Shown here: in pieces, positions 23,349-31,470 of the stretch
Layout: the number at the start of each line of letters is the position of its first letter
Numbering within the stretch: position 1 is the first letter of the stretch
DNA from: an uncultured Lachnospiraceae bacterium
GTDB lineage: Bacteria; Bacillota; Clostridia; Lachnospirales; Lachnospiraceae
Assembly (NCBI GenBank): GCA_900544445.1
Contig: UQVK01000035.1
Span: forward strand, 1 to 31,470
Reading direction: 5' to 3'
DNA: 31,470 nt
Notes under the pieces: generated by a model
What the model saw: the letters and a program-made list of their open reading frames with translations, nothing else
The model's database searches: none
What the model was told of the DNA's origin: nothing
Program-made: the position numbers and the translations under genes

Positions 23349-23999
23349 TCATATAAGCATTGCTTCCACCGTCTCCGGAATGATTCCACAAAATCCATCC
23401 AGGATCCCGTCTGCCTCCGGCAGATTCTCCCGGTTCCCGATACCTATGGCCTTCATTCCCCCCGCATGAGCGGCCCTGATCCCTGCCGCTGAATCCTCGA
23501 ATACGATACATTCCTCCGGTTCAACGCCCAAAGCGGACGCTCCCTTTACAAATACCTCCGGATCAGGCTTGGCTCTTGAAATCTTTGTCCCGTCTATGAC
23601 AGCGTCGAAACATGCGGTCAATTCCAGCCTTTCCAGAATCAGTTCCGCATTTTGGCTGGCAGAACCAAGCGCCAGAAGATATTTCATCCGTTTCGCTTCA
23701 TGCAGGAAATCCAATACCCCTGGCAAAAGTCCGTCTTTTCCCATTTTTCTGATATATCTCAGATAAATGTTGTTCTTTTCTTCACAATATCGTCTGCTCT
23801 CCTCCTGCCCCAGTTCTCTTCTGCCGATATTCAGGAGAATCCCCAGAGAATCCATCCGGCTGATGCCCTTAAGCCGTTCATTATCCTTCCGGGTGAACGG
23901 GATTCCCAGTTGTCCGGCTATTTCCTTCCAGGCCAGGTAGTGATATTCTGCGGTATCCACAATCACCCCGTCCAGATCAAACAACAGTCCCCTGTGCAT
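23349..23999 (-). CDS. pgmB: Beta-phosphoglucomutase-type HAD hydrolase
   Basis: 216 residues. HAD-superfamily subclass I: nucleophile D8 and acid/base D10 in FDLDGVIVDT, substrate-loop WKEIAGQLGIPFTRKDNERLKGISR, motif II GSAS, the lysine of motif III (ISRAKPDPEVF), and motif IV FEDSAAGI. These match beta-phosphoglucomutase, which converts beta-glucose 1-phosphate to glucose 6-phosphate. I start at the second ATG (23999), 7 nt after GGAGG; the ATG two codons earlier touches the site. It is the last gene of the transporter operon, 21 bp after the permease. Partner phosphorylase genes are not in the window. Confidence 0.9.
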   Translation of the reverse strand: MHRGLLFDLDGVIVDTAEYHYLAWKEIAGQLGIPFTRKDNERLKGISRMDSLGILLNIGRRELGQEESRRYCEEKNNIYLRYIRKMGKDGLLPGVLDFLHEAKRMKYLLALGSASQNAELILERLELTACFDAVIDGTKISRAKPDPEVFVKGASALGVEPEECIVFEDSAAGIRAAHAGGMKAIGIGNRENLPEADGILDGFCGIIPETVEAMLI

Positions 24000-24020
24000 T
24001 TTCATTCCTCCCGGATACGC

Positions 24021-24923
24021 CTATCCCTTCACAGAGCCGACCATGACTCCCTTGACAAAATGCTTCTGTACAAGAGGATAGATCAACAGCATTGGCAGCG
24101 AGGAAACAAAGATGATGGCATACTTCATTGCCTCCGCCAGATAAGCCCGCCTCATAAAATATGCCATTTCTTCAGAAGACATGGTATCTCCATTGATGGC
24201 CGAAAGAGCATTCTGACTTTCCAACAGAATATTCCTCAGAATCTGCTGCAGGGAATAATAATCAGAATTTGTGATATACACCAGAGAATTGTAAAAGTCA
24301 TTCCACCTGCCAACAGCATAATACAGCGCGATCACGGCTATGATTGGCTTCGAAAGAGGAATGGCAATCCGAAAGAACTGTCCAAACCCGGAGCATCCGT
24401 CTATTTCCGCAGCCTCATACAGACTTTCCGGAATCGACGACTGATAGTATGTCCGCGCCACCACCATGTTATATACGGAAAAGCTTCCTATAATGACCAA
24501 CGTATACGGCTGATTCAGCAGCCCGAGATCCCGAACCACCAGATAGGTTGGAAGAAGGCCGCCGGAAAAATACATGATAATCACAAAATAGGTCGTGATA
24601 ATTCCCCGTCCCCAGAGATTCTTTTTGCTCAGGGCATAGGCTGCCGGAATGGTCAAAATCAGGCTCATCATCGTTCCAAACACCGTATATAACGTGCTGT
24701 TCCTGAATCCGGTCCATATTTCTTCATTGTGGAATATCTGTGCGTAGCTTTCAAGTGTAAATCCTTTTGGCCAGAGTACCACATTTCCCGAAACCACCTC
24801 ATATGGCTCTGAGATGGAAGCGATTACCGTAAAGTATAACGGATATAATATGATCAGCGTCAATATCGCCAGCAGGGTATAATTGACCACCGTAAATGTT
24901 TTGTCCGATTTTAATTTCCCCAT
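24021..24923 (-). CDS. Sugar ABC transporter permease (LplC/AraQ type)
   Basis: 300 residues with six membrane helices. The cytoplasmic EAA loop (EAAEIDGCSGFGQFFRIAIPLSKP, about 195-218) is the docking site for the ATPase. The C-terminus PLVQKHFVKGVMVGSVKG is typical of the LplC/YtcP group of the CUT1 family. It pairs with the permease encoded just upstream (36 bp). No ATPase gene is in the window; CUT1 systems often share one encoded elsewhere. AAAGGA precedes the ATG. Confidence 0.93.
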   Translation of the reverse strand: MGKLKSDKTFTVVNYTLLAILTLIILYPLYFTVIASISEPYEVVSGNVVLWPKGFTLESYAQIFHNEEIWTGFRNSTLYTVFGTMMSLILTIPAAYALSKKNLWGRGIITTYFVIIMYFSGGLLPTYLVVRDLGLLNQPYTLVIIGSFSVYNMVVARTYYQSSIPESLYEAAEIDGCSGFGQFFRIAIPLSKPIIAVIALYYAVGRWNDFYNSLVYITNSDYYSLQQILRNILLESQNALSAINGDTMSSEEMAYFMRRAYLAEAMKYAIIFVSSLPMLLIYPLVQKHFVKGVMVGSVKG

Positions 24924-24959
24924 TCTTTTTCCTTTCCTGTTGCAAAGAACCGCAGCCTT

Positions 24960-25853
24960 TTACCAGATCCCCGTACCGCTCACCTTCTTGGCAAATGCGT
25001 TCACAATTCCCAGTATTACCACATTCACAACATTATTAAATAATCCGATGGCAGACGAATAGCTGAACTGCCCGCCTCTGATACCGATTTCATATACATA
25101 GGTGGATATCACCTGGGAGGCAGAAAGATTCAGTGAATTCTGCAGCAGATAGACCTTTTCAAAACCGACTCCAAGAATGCCTCCGCAGGAGAATATCAGC
25201 ATGATCACAATAGTAGGCAGGATACTTGGAATATTCACATGCCAGATAACCTGCAGTCTGGTTGCTCCATCTACCTTCGCCGCGTCGATCAGGTCCTGAG
25301 AAACTCCGGCCAGTGCTGCCATATAAATGATGGCTCCCCAGCCAAGCCCCTGCCAGACTCCGGACCAAACATAAATATCGTTAAAGTAGGCCGGTACAGT
25401 CAGAAATTCCTGCCTGTTTCCTCCAAGGGCTTCAATAATTTCATTAAGCACTCCCGTCCTTTCATTCAAAAAGAGCGTGAGCATGGAACAGATGACCACC
25501 GTAGAGAGGAAATGCGGAATATAACTGATCATCTGAACCGTCTTTTTAAACTTTGTATTTCTTACCTCATTCAGCATCAGAGCAAAAATGACGGAACAGG
25601 GAAAGGTAGCAATGGAATACAGCCCTATCCCCAGAGTATTTTTGATCAACAGCCAGAAATTGGGGAATTCCACAAATTTTTTGAAATATTCCAGCCCCAC
25701 CCAGTCGCTTCCCCATATCCCGGCTCTGGTACTGTAGTCCCGGAATGCAATCTGAACGCCATACAACGGCATATAGTTAAAAATAAATACATAGACAACA
25801 GCCGGAAGCAGAAGAACGTACAACTGCCAGCTTCTTAAAAATTTTTTCTTCAA
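24960..25853 (-). CDS. Sugar ABC transporter permease (LplB/UgpA type)
   Basis: 297 residues with six membrane helices and the EAA loop (DAAKVDGATRLQVIWHVNIPSILP, about 190-214). It forms the transmembrane heterodimer with the following permease. The start codon is TTG, with AAGGGG 9 nt upstream; no ATG fits, since the next methionine lies after the first helix. An inverted repeat with U tract separates it from the binding-protein gene, which would lower permease mRNA relative to the binding protein. Confidence 0.92.
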   Translation of the reverse strand: MKKKFLRSWQLYVLLLPAVVYVFIFNYMPLYGVQIAFRDYSTRAGIWGSDWVGLEYFKKFVEFPNFWLLIKNTLGIGLYSIATFPCSVIFALMLNEVRNTKFKKTVQMISYIPHFLSTVVICSMLTLFLNERTGVLNEIIEALGGNRQEFLTVPAYFNDIYVWSGVWQGLGWGAIIYMAALAGVSQDLIDAAKVDGATRLQVIWHVNIPSILPTIVIMLIFSCGGILGVGFEKVYLLQNSLNLSASQVISTYVYEIGIRGGQFSYSSAIGLFNNVVNVVILGIVNAFAKKVSGTGIW

Positions 25854-25891
25854 GGTTGAATTCCCCTTTCCTTTTTTAAAGAACAGCTTTC

Positions 25892-25931
25892 AAAAATTTA
25901 CCGTGCGGAAGAAGCTTTCCGCACGGTAAAT
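25892..25931 (-). terminator. Intra-operon hairpin between binding protein and permeases
   Basis: Perfect 15-bp arms (25896-25910 and 25917-25931, ATTTACCGTGCGGAA and its complement) with a 6-nt loop, then U5 on the minus strand. It lies 11 bp after the binding-protein stop. As a partial terminator and 3' stabiliser it would make more binding protein than permease. Confidence 0.8.
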
Positions 25932-25942
25932 GAACGGCAGTC

Positions 25943-27736
25943 TTACTGATTGTTATAAGCGGTATAAATGTCTTTATAAATCGTCAGCAGCTCTTCCATA
26001 CCCATGCCCTTCAGTTCTTCCACAAAATCGCCGGTTTCGGAAAGAGGACGCCCTCCGGAAATAAACAGGGCCGTCTGTTCCTCCACATACGGCTGAATCA
26101 CCGTGAGGAGATCCGTAAGCCTCTGCGACGTTTCCGCATCCACATAATAAATGGTAGGGAACGTATCCTTTACATAAGGTACCACATTTTCCGCCATGCT
26201 CGCACGCCAGTGATGATCCGGAATGGTCACATCATATTCCTGATGCGGAGCCATTTCGTGACCGTTATCCGCCGCACGCTTTACGATCGATTCCCGAAGC
26301 CCGCCAGCTCCAAAGTCCATCGTATTACCGGCCATGAATTCTACCATGTAATCCCATTCCGCATAACCTTCCGGGAACTTTGACGCATCCATTCTCATTT
26401 CCTGGGCTTCCTCATCCCAGCGTACCGTCACATAACCATAATCATACTGCGGATCCCCCGGTCCTCCCCAGAACTGGCGGCAGCTATCCGGATTATTATT
26501 ATAGAAGATATCGAGAAAACGCATGCAGAGTTCAGGATACTCCGTATCTGCACTGATGGCAACGCCTCCGATCGTTACAGTGGGGGAATCTGCCGCTTCC
26601 GGCTCCTCCTGCCAGTCACTGGTCAACGGATAACAGGCCGCCCAGTCTGACCAGGTGCTGATACCGGAAACAAAAGGTGCATTATTATATACCGCTGTCT
26701 GTCCGGCATTCATCTGAGCGTTCACTTCCGTCGTCTCAATGGTAAAGAAATTACTGTTGATAATACCGTCCTGATAGAACTGATTCATCAGCTTTAAATA
26801 TTCCTGATAAACGTCCATATCATAAACCGGAATCACAACCTCTCCATCCCGGATGCAGGGTGTGGCGGACGCATTCACAGTAGTAGAAGCCGTATTATAC
26901 CCAAGCGCGTTCAGCAGATACCAGGTAGTATTCTCCGTCGTCATTCCTCCACCCAGCGGAAAGAGATTTTCGCTTCCTACACCTGCCGGATCCGCCTCTT
27001 TAATGGCATACATCGCATCCACGAATTCATCCAGGGTTCGCGGCATTTCCAGCCCAAGTTCATCCAGCCAGGCCTTATTGATGAAAAGCCTTGACAGAGA
27101 ACCCACATTTTCACCAGATCCATCCTTCAGATTTGGCAGAGAGTACACATGCCCATCCGGCGTAGTACATGCCTTTCTCACTTCATCCGACCAATAATGT
27201 ACAAGGCCCGGCGTCAGCGTTTCATTCATATATTCGTCGCATCTTAAAAGCAGTCCTTCTTCCTGGCCATACTTTACAAGCTCATCAGCGGTAAAATTCC
27301 AGTTGATCATGATATCCGGAAGATCACCCGAATTCAACATCAGAGATTTTCTCTCTGAAAGGGTAGAATAGTAAAGATATTCCATTTCCAGTTCGATATT
27401 GTACTTGTCCTTTAAGTATTTGGACAGCCACAGGTCATCCCACTCTCCTGAGGCATCCTGCATGGTCATGGCCACTCTGAGCTTTATGGGCTCTGCCCCT
27501 TCTTTAATAACCGGATATGTATTGTCCAGATTCAGATAATCCGGATATTCTGAGACCGCGGCCCCGGCTTCACTTTCTGCTGCGGTACTCTCGCTCTGAG
27601 CGCTTTCGCCGCTCTGCCGGCTGTCAGTTTCCTGAGCAGCATCCCCTGTCGAAGGCTGAGCGCCACAGGCTCCCATAAACAGCATTACGCACGCCATTGC
27701 CATTGCTGTAATTCGGCCCTTCGTTTTCTTTCTCAT
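25943..27736 (-). CDS. Extracellular solute-binding lipoprotein (LplA-like)
   Basis: 597 residues from the ATG at 27736, preceded by AAGGGGG; the frame stays open 16 codons upstream. A signal peptide with lipobox (MGAC, C24) is followed by an acidic Ser/Glu/Gln linker (about 25-55) and a large family-1-type binding fold (about 60-597), as in the LplA/YtcQ proteins of the CUT1 family. Aromatic residues throughout the domain fit oligosaccharide binding, but the ligand is unknown. Its own promoter (27871-27900) lies in the preceding gap. It opens the operon with two permeases and beta-phosphoglucomutase. Confidence 0.93.
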   Translation of the reverse strand: MRKKTKGRITAMAMACVMLFMGACGAQPSTGDAAQETDSRQSGESAQSESTAAESEAGAAVSEYPDYLNLDNTYPVIKEGAEPIKLRVAMTMQDASGEWDDLWLSKYLKDKYNIELEMEYLYYSTLSERKSLMLNSGDLPDIMINWNFTADELVKYGQEEGLLLRCDEYMNETLTPGLVHYWSDEVRKACTTPDGHVYSLPNLKDGSGENVGSLSRLFINKAWLDELGLEMPRTLDEFVDAMYAIKEADPAGVGSENLFPLGGGMTTENTTWYLLNALGYNTASTTVNASATPCIRDGEVVIPVYDMDVYQEYLKLMNQFYQDGIINSNFFTIETTEVNAQMNAGQTAVYNNAPFVSGISTWSDWAACYPLTSDWQEEPEAADSPTVTIGGVAISADTEYPELCMRFLDIFYNNNPDSCRQFWGGPGDPQYDYGYVTVRWDEEAQEMRMDASKFPEGYAEWDYMVEFMAGNTMDFGAGGLRESIVKRAADNGHEMAPHQEYDVTIPDHHWRASMAENVVPYVKDTFPTIYYVDAETSQRLTDLLTVIQPYVEEQTALFISGGRPLSETGDFVEELKGMGMEELLTIYKDIYTAYNNQ

Positions 27737-27870
27737 ACTTGGAATCCCCCTTTTCATTGTTCTGAAGACTCTTCTGATTCTCATCAGATTCTGTTAATCA
27801 TTTCTTATCTGCGCCTTTTATCCATTTCCTCCTTTCTCTCCTGCAGCGCTCCTTCATGTGGCCTGAGATC

Positions 27871-27920
27871 ATTATAGGTTCCCCTTCTTGCGTGTTTCAA
27901 TCTCGTAGTTCCCGCAAACT
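27871..27920 (-). promoter_or_regulatory. Transporter operon promoter with possible AraC site
   Basis: Minus strand: TTGAAA (27900-27895), an 18-bp spacer, and TATAAT (27876-27871), with a start near 27864. Centred about 51 bp upstream, TCCCGCAAACT (27910-27920, plus-strand reading) differs in one base from TCCCACAAACT in front of the AraC gene (31453-31463). The position suits an AraC-type activator. The leader is about 128 nt. Confidence 0.6.
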
Positions 27921-27960
27921 GTTCTTTTTCCTGCCGGAACAGAAAAAGCGGATTCCAAGG

Positions 27961-27998
27961 CAAAAACGTTATTTTGCTGAATTTACATACTATTTACA
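27961..27998. repeat. Short repeats upstream of the transporter promoter
   Basis: ATTTACA occurs at 27981-27987 and 27992-27998, one helical turn (11 bp) apart, next to an AT-rich dyad (GCAAAA/TTTTGC, about 27962-27977). They lie about 100-130 bp upstream of the predicted start site: possible upstream activator contacts. The rest of the 225-bp gap holds no gene. Confidence 0.3.
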
Positions 27999-28009
27999 CA
28001 GAATTTTCG

Positions 28010-29194
28010 TCATTTATTCTTTTCCAGGGTGATCCATATCGGACTGGTCCAGGCAAAACGTCCATCCGCAAGTTCGACCCGCAGATAATAGTTGTCAGTT
28101 TCACGCTCCGCCCTGTAATCAAATATCATCAGCTCCGTCTGCCTGGTTTCAATATAATTACGACAGTTCTTTACGACGGTGATCGTTTTTACCGGGGCAT
28201 CTGCTTCCACCCTGATGTACACGGAGCGGTCATTTCGATCCGAAAATTCTTCCCCCATATAATGACCGTTAATCCGGAAGTCGATCCAGATTCTGCCGTC
28301 CATAAACCCATAGCAACGTCTCGCCTTCAGCGCCTCAAAGATGGCTTCCAACGTATTTTTCTCTGCAAGGACCCCCGTTTTCCCCGCATAAGCATCTATT
28401 CCACGGTAGTTTTTCTCATAGCCCTTCACGCCTCTGAAATGATCGTCTGAAGCGGCGATACAGCCCATTTTGGCTCCCCTTTTCAGCGCATCCTGCCAGA
28501 ATCCCCCTTCACACCGGTATACTTCCCCGTTACAGGGATTCCCGAAATATTCCGCGCTGTCTCCCCGGGAATATACTTCTATTAACGGTGTAAAAAGAGT
28601 CTCCGGAATCGAGCCAAGATCTGCTCCCGCCGTCAGATTATAGGTATCATGCGGAACAAGAAGAATATCCTCCCGTCTGAGCGCGGCCAGAAGCTCCTCC
28701 TTCGTCATTTCACCGTCCACCTCTCCACGGAGCATTTCTCCTTCATGGCTGTTATAATAAACGACCAGATTATTGTACCAGGGATAGGAATCCCTTTCAT
28801 ATCCCAGAATCGTGGTGAACCGGCCAGGTTCATAATACTCTGCAGCCTTTCGCTTCGTAAGCTCCCATTTTTCTCCGAACAGCTCGCTGCTGCCGACACC
28901 CCCATGGTCATGATCGGTCAACGCGCAAAAATCCAGCTTTTCCCTGTCCCTGATATCCTGATAATAGGCATCAATGTCAGGGGAACCGTCTGACAGGCTG
29001 CTGTGCCCGTGAATATCTCCAAAATAGATGTGATAGCCGCTCTTTTCCGGGTAAAATTTCTTTTCCTGCGCAAAGGTCTCCTCTGCTCTTTTCTTTTTAT
29101 CCTCCGCATATCCGCTGTATACTCCGGCCGTCAGCTCCCTGCATCTGTATGGAGTATCATATCGCCTTGCTTCTTTTCTCTCCTGGTTTTTCAC
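28010..29194 (-). CDS. PHP-type metallohydrolase (CehA/McbA-like)
   Basis: 394 residues. I place the start at a GTG (29194) 6 nt after AGGAGG, overlapping the AraC stop (GTGA); the frame stays open 40 codons upstream inside the AraC gene. Residues 56-97 carry the PHP metal-binding motifs: H62-G-H64 with D69, and TDHDHGG (D94-H97). Further metal ligands appear in VPHDT and in ASDDHF. After the catalytic domain comes a beta-rich C-terminal part (about 300-394). Family members hydrolyse phosphoesters or carbamate/ester bonds using two or three divalent metals. There is no signal peptide. Coupling to a sugar-responsive regulator and adjacency to a transporter suggest action on the imported compound; the substrate is unknown. 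Confidence 0.83.
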   Translation of the reverse strand: MKNQERKEARRYDTPYRCRELTAGVYSGYAEDKKKRAEETFAQEKKFYPEKSGYHIYFGDIHGHSSLSDGSPDIDAYYQDIRDREKLDFCALTDHDHGGVGSSELFGEKWELTKRKAAEYYEPGRFTTILGYERDSYPWYNNLVVYYNSHEGEMLRGEVDGEMTKEELLAALRREDILLVPHDTYNLTAGADLGSIPETLFTPLIEVYSRGDSAEYFGNPCNGEVYRCEGGFWQDALKRGAKMGCIAASDDHFRGVKGYEKNYRGIDAYAGKTGVLAEKNTLEAIFEALKARRCYGFMDGRIWIDFRINGHYMGEEFSDRNDRSVYIRVEADAPVKTITVVKNCRNYIETRQTELMIFDYRAERETDNYYLRVELADGRFAWTSPIWITLEKNK

Positions 29195-31362
29195 TCCTGT
29201 CCTCCTTCGTCTTTCCCCTTTACTTTTTTCCTGTATTTTGCGGGAGTCACACCGGTAACCTCCCGAAACAGCTTGATAAAATGCGACACATTTCCATAGC
29301 CGACCTTCCGGCACAGATCCACCACCGATATATTCTCCTGCCCCAGCAGTTCCTTCGCATATTCGATCCTGAGATAAATCAGATAATCCCGGTACAGCCT
29401 GCCGGTACGCTTTAAAACCGCCTGCCGGACGGCGTCAGTACTGGTATGAAGATTTTCGGCCACATTTTCGATGGAAATATCATATTCAAAAAAATGCGCA
29501 TTGATATAATCACAGATTCGGTCCGATTCCTTTTCTCCCTCCCTGCTGTTGAACGCTTCATAGCCTTCACAGAATTCATGGATCATATTTCCTGCCGCTC
29601 TTTCAAAATCCTGCGTATTCCTGGCCGACATAAGCAGGCTGATATTCTTTTTGGATATTTCCAGCTGATATTTTCCATACAGTTTTCTCATTTCCCCCAG
29701 AAAATCCGCCAGAATATACTGCCTCATCAGCATGGACACAGGCTCCTTTTCCCATTTCTCCGCAAGAGACTCAAGCCGCCTCTCTGCCTCTGCCTCATTT
29801 CCATTCTCCAGTACATCCACAATCTGCTGCAGCTCTTCTGCATTATACTTATAGACAGAACCTCTATTTTTTCCCCTCCTGGCGTCTTTTTTCCTGCTGT
29901 GAATCTCATCCATGCTTTCCAGCCAGGACGCCGACAGATTTTCCAGAGCCTGATAGGTATTTCCACTTCCGATGACCGGCTTATAGCCAAAGCTCTCTGC
30001 CACAGCTCCTATCATCTCTTCCAGAACATCTTTCTCCTCCGCGGAAGACATGCTGCAGATCACGTTGAAAAGCTTCCTCTCAAAGCCGCAGATCACATAA
30101 ACATACTCCCTTTCCTTCTCGTCTGACAGCTGTTCCAGCGCCTCCTGCACCCTGATCTGCAGCTCCTTTGTCATCCCTTCTTCGTCCTCAAAGGAAATAC
30201 TGATCACACAGTATACAGGCCCGGGAAGATAGATTCCCAACTTTTCCAGATAGGGAAGCACCTCCACAAATGCACTTCCGTCCACCAGCATCTGCAGCAG
30301 CTGATTACGCAGCATTTTCTGATTGTTCCGGATCTGTCTGGCAGCCTCCTGATTGTTCTGCAGCATGCTGTCCATAATAAATCTCAGCTCATCCAAAGCA
30401 TTTTCATGCCTGTTCTTCTTCGCAAAAAACTTTTCATGATACTTGTCCGTCAATGTCCGAATGGGCCTGTAAGCTTTTTCCGCAAAAATATTGGCGATAA
30501 CAAACACCAGGAACACATCTACCAGAACAAGCACCATCTGCAGGAAAAACAGGCTGCTCTGCATATTATTTTCTCTCTGCACACTGCAGCAGAGGCGGTA
30601 GCACCCATCCTCAGAGACCATCTCCATCAAATTCTTTTTATTCTCCTGCCCTGTAGCATCCTGACTGGAAAAAAGGAGTTCCCCGCTTCTTCCATACAAT
30701 GTGATCGTCCCTTCCATTCCACCGCTTACAAGCTGAAAACGCTCCTCCAATGTCTCAGGTTTCACCGCAAATCCGAGCACTGCAGTATTCTGCTGCCCGC
30801 TTTCACGCACTCGAAGTGGGACCAGCACATATATTCCGTCCAGTTCAGGCAGAACCTTCAGTTCCCCGTAAACCATCGTAAAGTCCTCCTGATTCTGCAT
30901 CGTTTCCAGGGCTTCTCGAAATCTCTGCCATTCTTCCGGGTCCCCTGTCCTGGTCTGCATAAACAGGTCCAGATCCAATGTCGAGCCGGTAGAACGGTAA
31001 ATCCTGCTTCCTCCATAATACAGGAAATAATCTTCCGTTAAAGCTGTATAATATCGGTACTGTTCAAATGTTTCCAGCATGGACAACTCTCTTGCCACAT
31101 TCTGTTTAAAGTAATAAGGATGAAATTCATAATTCGATGCAATTCTCAGGGAAACATCTTTCATCATCCGGAGCTGGGTTTCAAAATCCCGAAGAATCAG
31201 TTCCATTTTCTCCTGCGTATATCGTACCTGCGTTTCCCGGTTATTTGCATAGCTGATATAGTAAAATACAATACTCAGGGCCACGCAGCAGATAACGGCA
31301 ACGCTCAGAAAAGAAACGCGAAACGGATTTTCTCTTTTCATCTTCGTAATTTCCCACTTCAT
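29191..31362 (-). CDS. Membrane-bound AraC-family regulator
   Basis: 723 residues from the ATG at 31362, with AAGGAG at 7 nt (16 extra open codons lie upstream). The first membrane helix is at about 14-38, a Cache-like extracellular sensor region at about 40-270, and the second membrane helix (FFLQMVLVLVDVFLVFVIANIF) at about 275-297, followed by a HAMP-like and coiled-coil stretch. A central domain leads to a C-terminal AraC DNA-binding pair of helix-turn-helices (about 625-715: ISIENVAENLHTSTDAVRQAVLKRTG... and VVDLCRKVGYGNVSHFIKLFREVTGVTP). This one-component layout is common beside LplABC-type transporters in Firmicutes. Its stop overlaps the start of the PHP gene. A 9-bp direct repeat upstream may be its autoregulatory site. 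Confidence 0.9.
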   Translation of the reverse strand: MKWEITKMKRENPFRVSFLSVAVICCVALSIVFYYISYANNRETQVRYTQEKMELILRDFETQLRMMKDVSLRIASNYEFHPYYFKQNVARELSMLETFEQYRYYTALTEDYFLYYGGSRIYRSTGSTLDLDLFMQTRTGDPEEWQRFREALETMQNQEDFTMVYGELKVLPELDGIYVLVPLRVRESGQQNTAVLGFAVKPETLEERFQLVSGGMEGTITLYGRSGELLFSSQDATGQENKKNLMEMVSEDGCYRLCCSVQRENNMQSSLFFLQMVLVLVDVFLVFVIANIFAEKAYRPIRTLTDKYHEKFFAKKNRHENALDELRFIMDSMLQNNQEAARQIRNNQKMLRNQLLQMLVDGSAFVEVLPYLEKLGIYLPGPVYCVISISFEDEEGMTKELQIRVQEALEQLSDEKEREYVYVICGFERKLFNVICSMSSAEEKDVLEEMIGAVAESFGYKPVIGSGNTYQALENLSASWLESMDEIHSRKKDARRGKNRGSVYKYNAEELQQIVDVLENGNEAEAERRLESLAEKWEKEPVSMLMRQYILADFLGEMRKLYGKYQLEISKKNISLLMSARNTQDFERAAGNMIHEFCEGYEAFNSREGEKESDRICDYINAHFFEYDISIENVAENLHTSTDAVRQAVLKRTGRLYRDYLIYLRIEYAKELLGQENISVVDLCRKVGYGNVSHFIKLFREVTGVTPAKYRKKVKGKDEGGQE

Positions 31363-31442
31363 GATCATTCTCCTTTTGCTCCCTGTTCCCCGAAAATCCT
31401 CCTTCATCATTTTAGCTATAAATGAGCAAATATCGAATTTTG

Positions 31443-31464
31443 CACAAACTTATCCCACAAACTT
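31443..31464. promoter_or_regulatory. Direct repeat upstream of the AraC gene
   Basis: CACAAACTT at 31443-31451 and 31456-31464, 13 bp apart start to start, about 80 bp upstream of the start codon. Direct repeats are the usual binding pattern of AraC proteins. No clear promoter hexamers are seen before the window ends. Confidence 0.45.
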
Positions 31465-31470
31465 AAAAGC

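Noticed and set aside
27800..27835. A six-codon upstream frame (Met-Asp-Lys-Arg-Arg-Arg) after AGGAGG in the transporter leader.
   Set aside because: The spacing between AGGAGG and its ATG is only about two bases, too short for good initiation, and no attenuation structure follows.
27918..27941. CTGTTC/GAACAG dyad with a 12-bp centre upstream of the transporter promoter.
   Set aside because: Six-bp arms with a long spacer are expected by chance in a gap of this size, and it does not recur in the AraC upstream region.

Overview
The window looks like a chromosomal segment from an anaerobic Clostridia member, most likely Lachnospiraceae. The reasons are a pyruvate:ferredoxin oxidoreductase beside a group-B-like [FeFe] hydrogenase, a SEC-C protein and a C_GCAxxG_C_C protein, an LplABC-type sugar transporter under a membrane-bound AraC regulator, AGGAGG-type ribosome binding sites, and GTG and TTG starts. 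This is inferred from gene content; there is no rRNA or other marker. I see no tRNA, rRNA, CRISPR array, insertion sequence or prophage.

Layout. (1) 147-1751: a GT39-like membrane glycosyltransferase (minus), preceded by a 380-bp gap with two promoters, several strong hairpins and a terminator. (2) 2132-8664: hydrogenase and PFOR (minus; pyruvate oxidation, ferredoxin, H2), and a divergent LysR regulator (plus). (3) 8671-12639: a minus-strand thiol/redox block: SEC-C protein, C_GCAxxG_C_C protein, Crp/Fnr regulator, thioredoxin, and a CoA-disulfide-reductase-like flavoprotein with a rhodanese domain. (4) 12921-15102: a polysaccharide deacetylase and a GH28-type beta-helix protein in one minus operon behind a leader attenuator. 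(5) 15269-16929: a MATE exporter (plus) behind a 278-nt leader with two intrinsic terminators and a duplicated 27-bp segment. (6) 16940-20165: minus-strand yigZ, exodeoxyribonuclease III, a lipoprotein and a nitrilase-superfamily amidase. (7) 20342-23164: a bifunctional class A penicillin-binding protein (plus). (8) 23349-31362: AraC-type regulator, PHP-type metallohydrolase, solute-binding lipoprotein, two permeases and beta-phosphoglucomutase (minus), a carbohydrate uptake locus.

How the genes work together. Group 2 is the fermentative electron-disposal core. Group 3 looks like a self-contained low-molecular-weight-thiol system: a 13-bp palindrome sits about 41 bp upstream of the predicted trxA start site, where a class II Crp/Fnr activator binds, and the regulator is encoded immediately upstream. 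Groups 4 and 8 are glycan-use loci. The most unusual content is regulatory: conditional-looking terminators in the leaders of the deacetylase/GH28 operon and of the MATE gene, a possible structured RNA upstream of the glycosyltransferase, a triple 16-bp repeat running over the hydrogenase stop codon, and a near-identical 11-mer upstream of both the AraC gene and the transporter operon. I did not find a clear new defence or enzymatic system; the best candidates for something undescribed are the MATE leader and the AraC-PHP-ABC-PGM locus.
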